Source of the DNA: Clostridium sp. SY8519 | GTDB taxonomy: Bacteria; Bacillota; Clostridia; Lachnospirales; Lachnospiraceae | Direction: 5' to 3' | Length of the DNA stretch: 64,000 nt | NCBI RefSeq assembly: GCF_000270305.1 | Contig: NC_015737.1 | Location: 1,488,501 to 1,552,500 of the forward strand | Position numbers and translations under genes: made by a program | Shown: piece after piece, positions 1 to 7,967 of the stretch | Layout of the letters: each line of letters starts with the position of its first letter | Numbering within the stretch: the first letter of the stretch is position 1 | Notes under the pieces: generated by a model | The model's input: only the letters and a program-made list of their open reading frames with translations | Database searches by the model: none | Told to the model about the DNA's origin: nothing

Positions 1-1
1 C

Positions 2-1315
2 CATTTCACAAAAAAGAACCCCATGACCCATACGGTAAAATTCATGGAAGCCCTGGGAAATCCCCAGGAGCAGTTCCGGGTGATTCATGTGGCGGGCAGC
101 AATGGAAAAGGAAGCACCTGCAGTTTTCTGTATTCCATTCTGACAGCAGCAGGCTGCCGGGCGGCCCTGTTTACCTCTCCCCACCTGGTGGATATCCGGG
201 AGCGGTTCCGCCTGCCGGAGGGCATGTGCAGCCGCAGGGATTTTCTGGAAGCCTATCAGCTGGTCCGGGATACGGCGGATCTGATGCACCGGCAGGGAGA
301 GGATTATCCCACCTATTTTGAGTTCATATTCGCCATCGGCATGCTGATTTTCCAAAAGCACCGGATTCCCTATGTGGTCATGGAGACCGGGCTGGGCGGA
401 CGGCTGGATACCACAAATGTGGTCAGACATCCGGAACTGTGTATCCTGACTTCCATCAGTCTGGAGCATACGGAGTATCTGGGCAGCACCATTGCCCGGA
501 TTGCGGAGGAAAAGGCCGGCATCATCAAGCCCGGCGTGCCGGTGATCTTTGACGGCAGCAATCCGGAGGCTGCCCGGGTGATCCGGGAGACAGCGGCTGC
601 CCGGGGATCGGCATTTTACGAAATTCTTAAAAATATGTGTAGAATTCGTGAAAGCAGAGGGGGCAGTATTGATTTTTCCCTGTCCACTGCGTATGATAAG
701 GAAACAGTGTGGCAGATTCCCTTCGCGGCCACTTATCAGGTGGTGAACGCGGCGCTGGCCATTACCGGCTTCCGCGTACTGACGGAAACCGACGAATTTC
801 TCCGGAATCTGACCACAGAGGAGCAGGAGGCAGCCATTGCCCGCGGGCTGGCGGATACCGTATGGCCGGGACGGATGCAGGAGATTCTGCCGGGGGTGAT
901 CTTTGACGGCGCCCATAACGCGGACGGCATCCGGGAATTTACAGACAATGCGGCACGGATCTGCAGAGAAGACCCTTACCCGCCGCTGCTGCTGTATTCC
1001 ATGGTACGGGAAAAAGACTATCACCGCTGCGCGCAGATCCTGTCAGGGATGCGCTGGGACAGAATTGTGATCAGCCGGATTCCCTCGGAGCGGGGGCTGG
1101 ACTGCATATGTTTGAAGGAAGCCTTTCCGGAGTATCTGCAGCCGCAGATTTTCACGGAAGAATCATATCAGGAAGCATTTCACCGGCTTCTGACAGAGCG
1201 GAAGCCGGGACAGAGAATATTCTGCACCGGTTCTCTGTATTTTATCGGTGCATTGCTGGAGACTGTCCGCAGACCGGACAGCGGACCGGCAGCGACAGGA
1301 GAAAGCAATGTTTGA
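2..1315 (+). CDS. folC: Folylpolyglutamate synthase / dihydrofolate synthase, 5' end outside window
   Basis: This cytoplasmic Mur-ligase-type enzyme adds glutamate to dihydropteroate and tetrahydrofolates using ATP. The P-loop GSNGKGST lies about 30 residues into the visible part. It is followed by ETGLGGRLDTTN, the SLEHTEYLG segment, EKAGIIKPG, and the C-terminal domain signature WPGRMQ...FDGAHN. The reading frame is open from base 2, and the residues before the first ATG (base 23) still match the family N-terminus (KNP-x-THT). The true start is therefore upstream of the window and base 23 is not the start. The family is usually about 430-450 residues, so only a short piece is missing. The stop overlaps the next small gene by 8 bp, suggesting co-translation. 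Confidence 0.93.
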   Translation, partial: HFTKKNPMTHTVKFMEALGNPQEQFRVIHVAGSNGKGSTCSFLYSILTAAGCRAALFTSPHLVDIRERFRLPEGMCSRRDFLEAYQLVRDTADLMHRQGEDYPTYFEFIFAIGMLIFQKHRIPYVVMETGLGGRLDTTNVVRHPELCILTSISLEHTEYLGSTIARIAEEKAGIIKPGVPVIFDGSNPEAARVIRETAAARGSAFYEILKNMCRIRESRGGSIDFSLSTAYDKETVWQIPFAATYQVVNAALAITGFRVLTETDEFLRNLTTEEQEAAIARGLADTVWPGRMQEILPGVIFDGAHNADGIREFTDNAARICREDPYPPLLLYSMVREKDYHRCAQILSGMRWDRIVISRIPSERGLDCICLKEAFPEYLQPQIFTEESYQEAFHRLLTERKPGQRIFCTGSLYFIGALLETVRRPDSGPAATGESNV

Positions 1316-1454
1316 CTTTGAAGAAGAATTAAAAAAATTTGAACCCAGTCCGGAACTGGATGACGCGGAAGACGCAATTTATACCCATGATCTGCGGGAT
1401 GTAATGGATATTGTGCAGGAACTGCTGAACAGAGGCAGCGAGCAGGAACAGTAG
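1308..1454 (+). CDS. Small acidic protein, unknown function
   Basis: A 48-residue, strongly acidic protein begins at ATG 1308 inside the last codons of folC. An AGGAGA Shine-Dalgarno sequence lies just upstream. The frame can be extended to base 1248, but that extension is only folC in another frame and has no ribosome site. The sequence has two probable helices (EEELKKFEP and DLRDVMDIVQELLNR). No known domain is recognised. The tight coupling to folC and to the zinc-ribbon gene 22 bp downstream argues that it is translated. It could be a small regulator or partner of the downstream membrane protein. Confidence 0.6.
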   Translation: MFDFEEELKKFEPSPELDDAEDAIYTHDLRDVMDIVQELLNRGSEQEQ

Positions 1455-1476
1455 CGTTCTGCAGGAGGGAAAATTC

Positions 1477-2865
1477 ATGAAATGCTGTTATTGCGGGGCA
1501 GAGCTGGATACCAGCAATTTCTGCCCGAGATGCGGCAACGATGTCCGCATCTGGAAAAAAACCCAGTTTATATCAAATTATCTGTACAATCAGGGCCTGG
1601 AAAAAGCAAAAAAACGGGAACTGTCCTATGCGGCGCAGGCGCTGACACTGAGCCTTCAGTACAATAAGCGCAATACAGACGCCCGCAATCTGCTGGGCGT
1701 CGTATATATGGAAATGGGCGAGCTGTATCTGGCCTTCAGTGAATGGTGCATCAGTTTGAACTTTCAGTCCCAGGAGAACGATGCCCGGTATTTTCTGGCT
1801 TCCTGCCAGCAGACAGGCAGTCAGATTGACCGGATGAACCTGACGATACACAAATACAACCAGTGCCTGCAGTACTGCCATCAGCAGACCTATGACCTGG
1901 CAGTGATCCAGCTGAGAAAAGTGCTGGAGCAGAGCCCCCATCTGGTGAAAGGCCATCTTCTGATGGCGCTGCTGCAGATGCGGGAAGGAAAGTATGACCA
2001 GGCGATGGAATCCTTAAAACGGGTGGAAGCCATCGACCGGAGCAATCCGACGGCCAGGGCATATCGGGAAGAGTGCAGCAGATATCTCGGCCGTGACGGC
2101 AAAGTACTGCGGCCAAAGGAAAAAAAGCAGCGCAGATCCTTAAAGGACTGGTATCGTGACCTGCAGGAAAACAGTTCCATGGCTTCGGTGGTGAATCTGA
2201 TCATCGGCGCTGTTGCGGGAGCCGCAGTGGTGGGGTTTCTTGTGGTGCCCGCGATTCGTCACAGCCAGAACGCGGCACAGAGCAACGGGCTGGTGGAGGC
2301 TAATGCGACGATTTCCTCCAAAGCCCGGGAGATCAGCGCGCTGAACGAAAAAATCGACGAGCAGAAGCAGGCGGTAAAAGACGCCAAACAGGAAGCAGCG
2401 GACGCGCAGGATACCATCACTTCCTATCAGAACCTGATGAAGGCGTATGATCTGTACCGAAGCAAAAGCTATACTTCTGCCGGGAAATATATGGAAAAAG
2501 TCCAGCGCAAACTGCTGGATTCCGACAACAAAAAGATCTACGATGAAATCATGGCAGTAGTCAAGACGACACTGCTGAAGCAGGAGTACAACGAGGGCAT
2601 GACGGCCTACTGGCAGAATGATTACAAAGCGGCCTCCAAGTCTCTGAAAAAAGTCGTGGACGAAGAGGAAGGCTATGACCGTTACAAGGCAGCCTACTAT
2701 CTGGGGGACTGCTATGTGCAGCTGAAAGATACGAAACAGGCGAAGAAATATCTGCAGCTCTGCAGCGAAAAGAGCGGATCCTTTATCTACCGGAACCGGG
2801 CATCCAAAGCGCTGAAATCACTGGAGTCTTCTGATAAGAAGTCATCGGATACGGAAGAAAACTGA
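1477..2865 (+). CDS. Zinc-ribbon and TPR protein with one membrane span
   Basis: This 462-residue protein has three parts. The N-terminal zinc ribbon has paired cysteines (CCYCGAEL...FCPRCGN, residues 3-21). A first set of TPR-like repeats covers roughly residues 35-205 (SYAAQALTLSLQYNKRNTDA, YDLAVIQLRKVLEQSPHLVK, KYDQAMESLKRVEAIDRSNP). A hydrophobic segment at about 240-262 is followed by a coiled coil rich in E, K and Q (about 275-320) and C-terminal TPR-like repeats. The predicted topology is a cytoplasmic ribbon plus TPR scaffold, one membrane helix, and an external coiled coil plus TPR part. No enzyme motif is visible. A role as an envelope scaffold is inference. The start has GGAGGG upstream. 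Confidence 0.8.
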   Translation: MKCCYCGAELDTSNFCPRCGNDVRIWKKTQFISNYLYNQGLEKAKKRELSYAAQALTLSLQYNKRNTDARNLLGVVYMEMGELYLAFSEWCISLNFQSQENDARYFLASCQQTGSQIDRMNLTIHKYNQCLQYCHQQTYDLAVIQLRKVLEQSPHLVKGHLLMALLQMREGKYDQAMESLKRVEAIDRSNPTARAYREECSRYLGRDGKVLRPKEKKQRRSLKDWYRDLQENSSMASVVNLIIGAVAGAAVVGFLVVPAIRHSQNAAQSNGLVEANATISSKAREISALNEKIDEQKQAVKDAKQEAADAQDTITSYQNLMKAYDLYRSKSYTSAGKYMEKVQRKLLDSDNKKIYDEIMAVVKTTLLKQEYNEGMTAYWQNDYKAASKSLKKVVDEEEGYDRYKAAYYLGDCYVQLKDTKQAKKYLQLCSEKSGSFIYRNRASKALKSLESSDKKSSDTEEN

Positions 2866-2900
2866 GATACAGAAAAATCAGAATCTGAGGGGGAACAGGC

Positions 2901-3857
2901 ATGATTGGAGAATATGTGGAAGAGGGGCGGCAGCGGCTGCTGGCCCGGGGGATTCAAAAAGTCAGAGGCACGGAAAGCGGGACTTCCGTGCGTGCCAACC
3001 GGGCATATATTGACAGCATCCAGCTGGAAACCCGTATGCTGGATGCCGTGGAGCATCCGGATACGGCCATCACTTTTCTCGGCCGGAGATTTGACACGCC
3101 GGTGATGTCTGCGGCATTGTCCGGTCTGAACAATATCTGTCCCCATGGCATGGCGGAAACTGCCCGCGGCATTGCCGCGGCTGGAGCCTGTATGTGGGCC
3201 GGTATCGGGCAGCAGAAGGAACTGCATGAAATCTGTCAGGCAGGGGCGCCGACAGTCAAAATTATCAAACCCTATAAAGACACGGATCTGATCCTGGAGA
3301 AGCTCCGGCAGGCGGAGGAGGAAGGCTGTTTCGCCACCGGCATGGACATCTCTTTCTTCTATGGCGCGCAGATCGGAGACAGAATGGTAGCGGATCAGAT
3401 CGTTGCGCCAAAGTCCTCTGAGGAGATGAAGCGCATCATGGACGCCACACGGCTCCCGTTTATTTTTAAAGGAGTATTATCTCTCCAGGATGCGAAAAAA
3501 GCGCTGGATCTGGGGGCAGCGGCAATTGTAGTTTCAAGCCACAGCGGTTCTGTGATGGATTACTCCGTTCCGCCGCTGCGGATTCTTCCGGCGATTGCCA
3601 AATTGGTCCGAGGCAGGATTCCCATACTGGCAGACGGCGATATCCGCCGGGGCAGTGATGTCTATAAGGCACTGGCACTGGGCGCGGACGGTGTTCTGGT
3701 GGGCAGGGCGCTGATGGCAGGACTGGAAATGGACGGCGCAGAGGGGGTGACCAAAGTGGTTCGGGGAATCACCGAGGAAATGCGGCGGATCATGGGACAG
3801 ACCGGGTGTTCCCGGATTGCGGATATAGATCCGTCGGTGCTCTGGATGCCTGAATAA
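2901..3857 (+). CDS. FMN-dependent alpha-hydroxy-acid oxidase/dehydrogenase-like protein
   Basis: A 318-residue TIM-barrel flavoprotein of the lactate oxidase / glycolate oxidase superfamily. Family features seen are the N-terminal DTAITFLGRRFDTPVMSAA stretch, the FMN-lysine strand (LPFIFKGVLS), the SSH active-site turn, and the phosphate-binding end (PILADGDIRRGSDVYKALAL then ALGADGVLVGRAL). The active-site turn reads HSGS where typical members have HGGR or HGAR. The histidine base is kept but the arginine that binds the substrate carboxylate is replaced. The substrate may therefore not be a simple 2-hydroxy acid. Start ATG 2901 has GAGGGGGAACAGGC upstream. It follows the TPR gene by 35 bp and may be in the same operon. 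Confidence 0.82.
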   Translation: MIGEYVEEGRQRLLARGIQKVRGTESGTSVRANRAYIDSIQLETRMLDAVEHPDTAITFLGRRFDTPVMSAALSGLNNICPHGMAETARGIAAAGACMWAGIGQQKELHEICQAGAPTVKIIKPYKDTDLILEKLRQAEEEGCFATGMDISFFYGAQIGDRMVADQIVAPKSSEEMKRIMDATRLPFIFKGVLSLQDAKKALDLGAAAIVVSSHSGSVMDYSVPPLRILPAIAKLVRGRIPILADGDIRRGSDVYKALALGADGVLVGRALMAGLEMDGAEGVTKVVRGITEEMRRIMGQTGCSRIADIDPSVLWMPE

Positions 3858-3891
3858 TTGGCGCGTGTTTCAGAGAATGGAAAAGAAGATT

Positions 3892-4314
3892 ATGGAAAAA
3901 AATTCAGTAAAAAAAATCAAACGGGCATATTTGATCACAGTAGCAGCACTTCTCGTTATTCTGGCTGCTGTCGAGCTTGTTCATTCCAGAAATAATGAAA
4001 AACAGCTGTCCAACCGAATTGTCGGATCCTATATGACGCAGGGTACGATGGATGATACGACCTATCTTGTATTCACCGATCAGAAGAACTATACGCTTTA
4101 CAAACAGTTCCGGATTTTGGGAAAGGGGACGTATGAGACAGAAAACGCAGATCATTCCAGAGTTTATACCCTGTATGAAAGCGGTAAAGTTTCTGGAAAT
4201 GTCATTCTGTACGGCGATACACTTTACTATATTGCGAAGGACAGTGAAGCGGTAACAGAAATGCGAAAATTCAGCAGTACGCCGGATTATATCAATATCA
4301 ATGTTGATAAATAA
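3892..4314 (+). CDS. Small membrane-anchored protein, unknown function
   Basis: A lysine-rich N-terminus (EKNSVKKIKR) leads into one hydrophobic helix (about residues 10-28), followed by an extracellular part of about 110 residues. That part is rich in beta-strand-like segments (TTYLVFTDQKNYTLYKQF, SGNVILYGDTLYYIA). This resembles small exported beta-sandwich proteins of Gram-positive bacteria, but no named family is recognised. ATG 3892 is preferred because GGAAAAGAAG precedes it. ATG 3877 and GTG 3865 are in-frame alternatives without a better ribosome site. The gene lies 34 bp after the flavoprotein gene and ends before a shared terminator. Confidence 0.6.
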   Translation: MEKNSVKKIKRAYLITVAALLVILAAVELVHSRNNEKQLSNRIVGSYMTQGTMDDTTYLVFTDQKNYTLYKQFRILGKGTYETENADHSRVYTLYESGKVSGNVILYGDTLYYIAKDSEAVTEMRKFSSTPDYININVDK

Positions 4315-4331
4315 AACCGGATGAAAGAAAA

Positions 4332-4388
4332 ACAGGCCCCCGGATGGATGCGGCCTTTTTCAAGGCGTGTATCCATCCGGGGTCCTGT
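4332..4388. terminator. Bidirectional hairpin terminator
   Basis: Two 19-20 base arms (4332-4350 and 4369-4388) are nearly perfect complements around a short loop. On the minus strand the stem is followed by a T-rich tract (TTTTTCTTT), and on the plus strand by a weaker tract. It sits between the converging ends of the small membrane-anchored gene (plus) and the interrupted membrane-protein gene (minus). Confidence 0.7.
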
Positions 4389-4430
4389 TTGTGTCAGGGG
4401 AAGAATCCCGCAGGAACTGACCGTTTTATT

Positions 4431-4563
4431 TTAGAATGAGAAATAGAGACGGAAGGATAATACTGCAATGACTGCAGCAAGCGCGATATGGCAGCCCCAT
4501 ACGGCTCCGGCAGAGATCCGCCGCGCAGCAGCAGGGACGGTTCCGTTTGTATGGATTTGTTTT
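4431..4563 (-). pseudogene. C-terminal fragment of IS-interrupted small membrane protein
   Basis: This is the distal half of a minus-strand gene whose start is at 7581. Removing the nested IS elements and one copy of the 8-bp target duplication joins the two parts in frame. The joined gene encodes an intact protein of about 101 residues, and the stop is at 4431-4433. This fragment contributes the last 41 residues, including a hydrophobic helix (HIALAAVIAVLSFRLYF). The shared terminator follows directly. Function is unknown. Confidence 0.75.
4556..4563. repeat. 8-bp target duplication, left copy (IS256-type element)
   Basis: TTTGTTTT immediately precedes the left end of the element. The same eight bases are at 7401-7408 immediately after its right end. 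IS256-family elements create 8-9 bp duplications. Confidence 0.85.
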
Positions 4564-4568
4564 GATAA

Positions 4569-6034
4569 GGGGGTGCGGACATTTTCTTAGACCGTTAACT
4601 AACTAATCCAAGACTTAGTCTGTACTCCCTTGGGCTCTTATTTCCTAGTGATAGCTTAATGCGTTTTTCGTTATACCAAATAAGATACTCATTAAGAGTT
4701 GCTATAAATTCAGAAATACCAATACCTGTCCAATCATGATTGTAAAACATCTCATTCTTCAATCGACCAAACAATCCTTCACAGGCAGAATTATCTGGAG
4801 AACATCCTTTTTTCGACATAGAACGTGTTAAGCCTGCTTTTTCTATCCGTTCGACCCATCCTGGCCAACGGTAGTGACATCCTCTGTCTGAATGTACTAG
4901 AGGTCTTTGATCAGATGATAACGTTTCTATAGCCTTATCTAGCATGCTGTTGACAAGTACAGAATCTGGCGTTGTGCCGATTGTCCATGCTGGAAGCATA
5001 CCATCAAAACAGTCAACGATTGGTGATAGATATATTTTCCCGGCAGGTATTGCGAATTCGGTTATGTCTGTAAGCCACTTCTCATTTGGTTTATCGGCAC
5101 GGAAGTTTCGTTGAATCACATTCGGCACAGCTGGAGAGATTTCACCTTTATAAGAGTTATACTTTCTACGCCTTTTTACACCAACTTCCAAATGTTCTTC
5201 CTTCATTATTCGTCGAATGACTTTTTCTGAAAGGGTGATATTTTCTTTCTGTAGCATTCCGTGAATTCGGCGATAACCATAGCACTCTTTGTTTTCCTTA
5301 AAGATATCCACAATACGTTTTCGGACGGTAGCATATTTATCTGCCTTACGCTTAGTTGATTCCTGATAATAATAGCTGCTTTTTGAGATATGTAGTTTTT
5401 GAAATAGAATCGGCAGTGGATAACGGTCTTTTAAGGCATCAACAATCACTGCCTTTTCCCTGTTCGTCAGGGATTCCTTGTTGACGCCGGGGTCTTTTTT
5501 TAAGACGTTGATAGTTTCTTTCAATACGTCGATTTCAAGCTGCATATCTTGTATTTGCTGCTTGAGATCCTCAAACTCTTTCAATGAAGAAGGTGTTCCC
5601 TCTTCAAGAAGACCTCTGGAATCATCCTTAGAGTTCATCAATGCCGCCATCCCCCTTGCTTGATATTTCCGTCTCCATGTATAAATAGAGGCTCTGCTAT
5701 ATCCTGTCTCTTCTGATACTAATTGTACATTTTCCCCATCTATAAAACAACGATGAAGAATATCTAGCTTAGTTTCAAGAGATGGATGCAAAGGATGTTC
5801 CGGTGAATTATTTATTCGTCGTCTCGGCGATTTTTCTTTCGGACTTTCGTTACGTTGTTTTATCCATAGATACATCCCTTGTCGTGTTTTAGGATATCCT
5901 AGCGTCCGGATTACTTTAGTAACGGAATGGCATTGATCATATAGCTGCAATGCTTTCTCACGCTGTTCTTTTGAATACATACTCAGCTCCTTTTTGGAGC
6001 CCTAAGGAAGTCCAGGTTTTTTGTCCGCACCCCC
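4569..6034 (-). mobile_element. IS3-family insertion sequence, 1466 bp
   Basis: The ends are perfect 13-bp inverted repeats, GGGGGTGCGGACA at 4569-4581 and its complement at 6022-6034. They are flanked by a 3-bp direct repeat TAA (4566-4568 and 6035-6037), as expected for IS3-family transposition. It contains one long transposase ORF on the minus strand. It is inserted within the left terminal repeat of the IS256-family element, so it arrived later. Confidence 0.9.
4595..5980 (-). CDS. IS3-family transposase, single-ORF form
   Basis: A 461-residue DDE transposase. The N-terminal part has helix-turn-helix segments (SVTKVIRTLGYPKTRQGMYL and VSEETGYSRASIYTWRRKY), then a coiled coil (about residues 130-165). 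An HTH_21-type region contains CYGYRRIHGML. The rve integrase core follows, with catalytic D in WLTDITEF, D in HSDRGCHY and E in SACEGLFGRLKNE. Most IS3 members split this into orfA and orfB joined by a -1 frameshift, but here both halves are in one frame. AGGAG lies 7 bases before ATG 5980. The reading frame is intact. Confidence 0.92.
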   Translation of the reverse strand: MYSKEQREKALQLYDQCHSVTKVIRTLGYPKTRQGMYLWIKQRNESPKEKSPRRRINNSPEHPLHPSLETKLDILHRCFIDGENVQLVSEETGYSRASIYTWRRKYQARGMAALMNSKDDSRGLLEEGTPSSLKEFEDLKQQIQDMQLEIDVLKETINVLKKDPGVNKESLTNREKAVIVDALKDRYPLPILFQKLHISKSSYYYQESTKRKADKYATVRKRIVDIFKENKECYGYRRIHGMLQKENITLSEKVIRRIMKEEHLEVGVKRRRKYNSYKGEISPAVPNVIQRNFRADKPNEKWLTDITEFAIPAGKIYLSPIVDCFDGMLPAWTIGTTPDSVLVNSMLDKAIETLSSDQRPLVHSDRGCHYRWPGWVERIEKAGLTRSMSKKGCSPDNSACEGLFGRLKNEMFYNHDWTGIGISEFIATLNEYLIWYNEKRIKLSLGNKSPREYRLSLGLVS

Positions 6035-6048
6035 TAACGTATAATAAG

Positions 6049-6064
6049 TTTCGCAAATTCAATT
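6049..6064 (+). repeat. Inner left inverted repeat of the IS256-type element
   Basis: TTTCGCAAATTCAATT here is the exact complement of 7369-7384. The outer part of the left repeat continues through 6038 and jumps across the nested IS3-type element to GATAA at 4564-4568. Confidence 0.85.
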
Positions 6065-6140
6065 GAATAAAAATAGACATAGTCTATTGCCATCGGTAAA
6101 ATTAAGTTACCACACAAAATCCACCAAGGAGGCAATGACT

Positions 6141-7346
6141 ATGTCCGATAACATTATACAGTTAAATGAAGACCTAATAAAGCATGATCTTAAAGATCTT
6201 GTCCGCAGCAGTGTTGAAGAAACGCTGAATGCCCTGCTCGATCATGAAGCGGATGAACTTGTCAACGCTTCAAAGTATGAACGTACAGAGAATCGTAATG
6301 GCTACCGCTCAGGTCATTATGAGAGAAACTTCACCACAACTGCAGGAGACGTAAAATTAAAGGTCCCTAAATTGAAAGGCATCCAGTTTGAGACAGCCAT
6401 CATCGAACGCTATAAACGCAGGGAATGCTCCGTCGAAGAAGCCCTGATCGAAATGTATCTGGCCGGGGTATCCGTCCGCCGCGTAGAGGATATCACAGAA
6501 GCTCTTTGGGGAACTAAGGTATCTCCAGGAACGATCAGTAATCTCAATCAGAAGGCTTACGAACATATCGAAACCTGGCGCAGCCGAAAATTGACCGGTG
6601 AATACGCATACGTTTATGTTGACGGTATTTATCTGAAACGCAGCTGGGGCGGCGAAGTGCAGAACGTGTCCGTCCTTGTTGCTATCGGCGTATCTACAGA
6701 CGGCTACCGCGAGATCATCGGCGCTGCAGAAGGCATGAAGGAAGATTTTGAAAGCTGGCATAACTTCTTTATCTGGCTTAAAGAGCGGGGCCTTACAGGA
6801 GTCAGACTAATCGTTGGTGATAAGTGCCTTGGTATGCTGGAATCCATTGCCGATGTATTTCCGGAAGCGAAATATCAGCGCTGCACAGTACATTTTTATC
6901 GGAATGTCTTCCGCGTAGTCCCTCGAGGCAGGATGCGGGAAGTATCCTTAATGCTGAAAGCCATCCACGCGCAGGAGAACAAAGAGGCAGCACGCGAAAA
7001 GGCAGCTTCCGTTGTTGCGAAACTTCGTGAAATGAAGCTCTCTGCAGCCGCAAAGAAAGTTGAGGACGGTATAGATGAAACTCTGACCTACATGGACTTT
7101 CCTACAGAACATTGGACCCGTATTCGGACGAACAATGTAACAGAGCGAGTCAACCGAGAAATCAAGCGGCGCACCAAGGCAATCGGGGCGTTTCCAGATG
7201 GGAAAAGTGCTTTGATGCTGGTTTGTGCCAGACTGCGTTATGTAGCGGCTTCGGATTGGGGAACCAAGCGGTATCTCAATATGGATCATCTGTTCCAGAT
7301 GGAACTTATGAACAATACGGAAACGGCTGAGGCGTCTGCCGTCTAA
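6141..7346 (+). CDS. IS256-family (mutator type) transposase
   Basis: A 401-residue DDE transposase. The catalytic residues are D in YVYVDGIYLK, D in LIVGDKCLGM and E in NNVTERVNREIKRR. The family C-x2-H motif (CTVHFYRN) lies between the second D and the E. The early segment ENRNGYRSGHYER and GDVKLKVPKLKG is typical. ATG 6141 is chosen because AAGGAGG at 6126-6132 is 8 bases upstream. The frame extends back to 6063, but that region is the terminal repeat area of the IS. The gene appears intact, although the left end of its element is disrupted. Confidence 0.92.
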   Translation: MSDNIIQLNEDLIKHDLKDLVRSSVEETLNALLDHEADELVNASKYERTENRNGYRSGHYERNFTTTAGDVKLKVPKLKGIQFETAIIERYKRRECSVEEALIEMYLAGVSVRRVEDITEALWGTKVSPGTISNLNQKAYEHIETWRSRKLTGEYAYVYVDGIYLKRSWGGEVQNVSVLVAIGVSTDGYREIIGAAEGMKEDFESWHNFFIWLKERGLTGVRLIVGDKCLGMLESIADVFPEAKYQRCTVHFYRNVFRVVPRGRMREVSLMLKAIHAQENKEAAREKAASVVAKLREMKLSAAAKKVEDGIDETLTYMDFPTEHWTRIRTNNVTERVNREIKRRTKAIGAFPDGKSALMLVCARLRYVAASDWGTKRYLNMDHLFQMELMNNTETAEASAV

Positions 7347-7368
7347 CTACCAAGAATCCGATGGTTGA

Positions 7369-7400
7369 AATTGAATTTGCGAAAAAATCTTGACACTATC
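7369..7400 (-). repeat. Right terminal inverted repeat of the IS256-type element
   Basis: These 32 bases match the reconstructed left end at 23 of 32 positions, including a 16/16 inner block. They are directly followed by the TTTGTTTT duplication at 7401-7408. Confidence 0.82.
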
Positions 7401-7581
7401 TTTGTTTTTGATAGCGGGCAAAGATGGCACAGTCCAGCAGTGCAACTGCTCCGATGATCAGATAATAGATCAGAATAGAGGAGGCAGAATAAGAGCTGGA
7501 TGCAGTAAGAAGTGAAATGACAGGGTTTGTTGAAAATAACAGCATTGCGCACAGGGAATTGATAAATCGAAGTTTTTTCAT
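7401..7581 (-). pseudogene. N-terminal fragment of IS-interrupted small membrane protein
   Basis: Minus-strand start ATG at 7581 with CAGGAGG upstream. About 60 residues are native before the frame enters the IS256-type element and stops. It begins MKKLRFINSLCAMLLF and has a second hydrophobic helix (ILIYYLIIGAVALLDCAIF). Joined to 4431-4563 it restores a protein of about 101 residues with two or three membrane helices. No family is recognised. The restored frame independently confirms the 8-bp duplication. Confidence 0.78.
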
Positions 7582-7967
7582 ACGAGCCTCCTGTAAGATT
7601 TTAAGCAAATTATCGGGTATCTGTGCTTCTGATTGACTTTTACCAAGGCGATTTTATTAATTCAAATATAATATAGCATACTCCCGCGAAAAAAAGAGAT
7701 AACACCGATAAAAAACGTAATTAGTATAACAGGAACCAGGGACACCTTTCGTATCCCGATGGTTTTTCTATTGTGCAATCTGTCGTATTCCGCACGAAAA
7801 CAATCATTTCATTTATTCATAATAGACAAGAATGGACGAATAACTGCAGAAACTCTCAGTTGCTATACTGGAACTGACAAAAAGGTACTGAATCGATTCT
7901 TAAGGGAACTAAGGGAAAGGAATACAGTACAGAATTCATTGATAAAAGTGTCAGGAGGGAACCAGCT
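7582..7967. other. Intergenic region, AT-rich, probable promoters
   Basis: This AT-rich stretch separates the interrupted minus-strand gene from the sugar transporter operon. TATAAT occurs around 7668-7675 on the plus strand, but no well-spaced -35 box is obvious. A plus-strand frame (7759-7971) encodes about 70 residues, has no ribosome site or recognised family, and overlaps the next gene. It is not called. Confidence 0.4.

Larger units (their letters stand above)
4564..7400 (+). mobile_element. IS256-family insertion sequence carrying a nested IS3-family element
   Basis: Without the nested element this is a 1368-bp IS. Its ends are imperfect inverted repeats of 32 bp, of which the inner 16 bp are identical (6049-6064 and 7369-7384). 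The outer part begins GATA on both sides. The left repeat is split after GATAA by the IS3-type element. The element is flanked by TTTGTTTT duplications and encodes one mutator-type transposase. Because its left end is disrupted it may be unable to move alone. It lies inside a small membrane-protein gene. Confidence 0.88.

Noticed and set aside
4394..4582. 62-residue minus-strand frame ending at 4394
   Set aside because: Its start lies at the IS3 terminal repeat; the biologically sensible frame here is the C-terminal part of the interrupted membrane gene, stopping at 4431.
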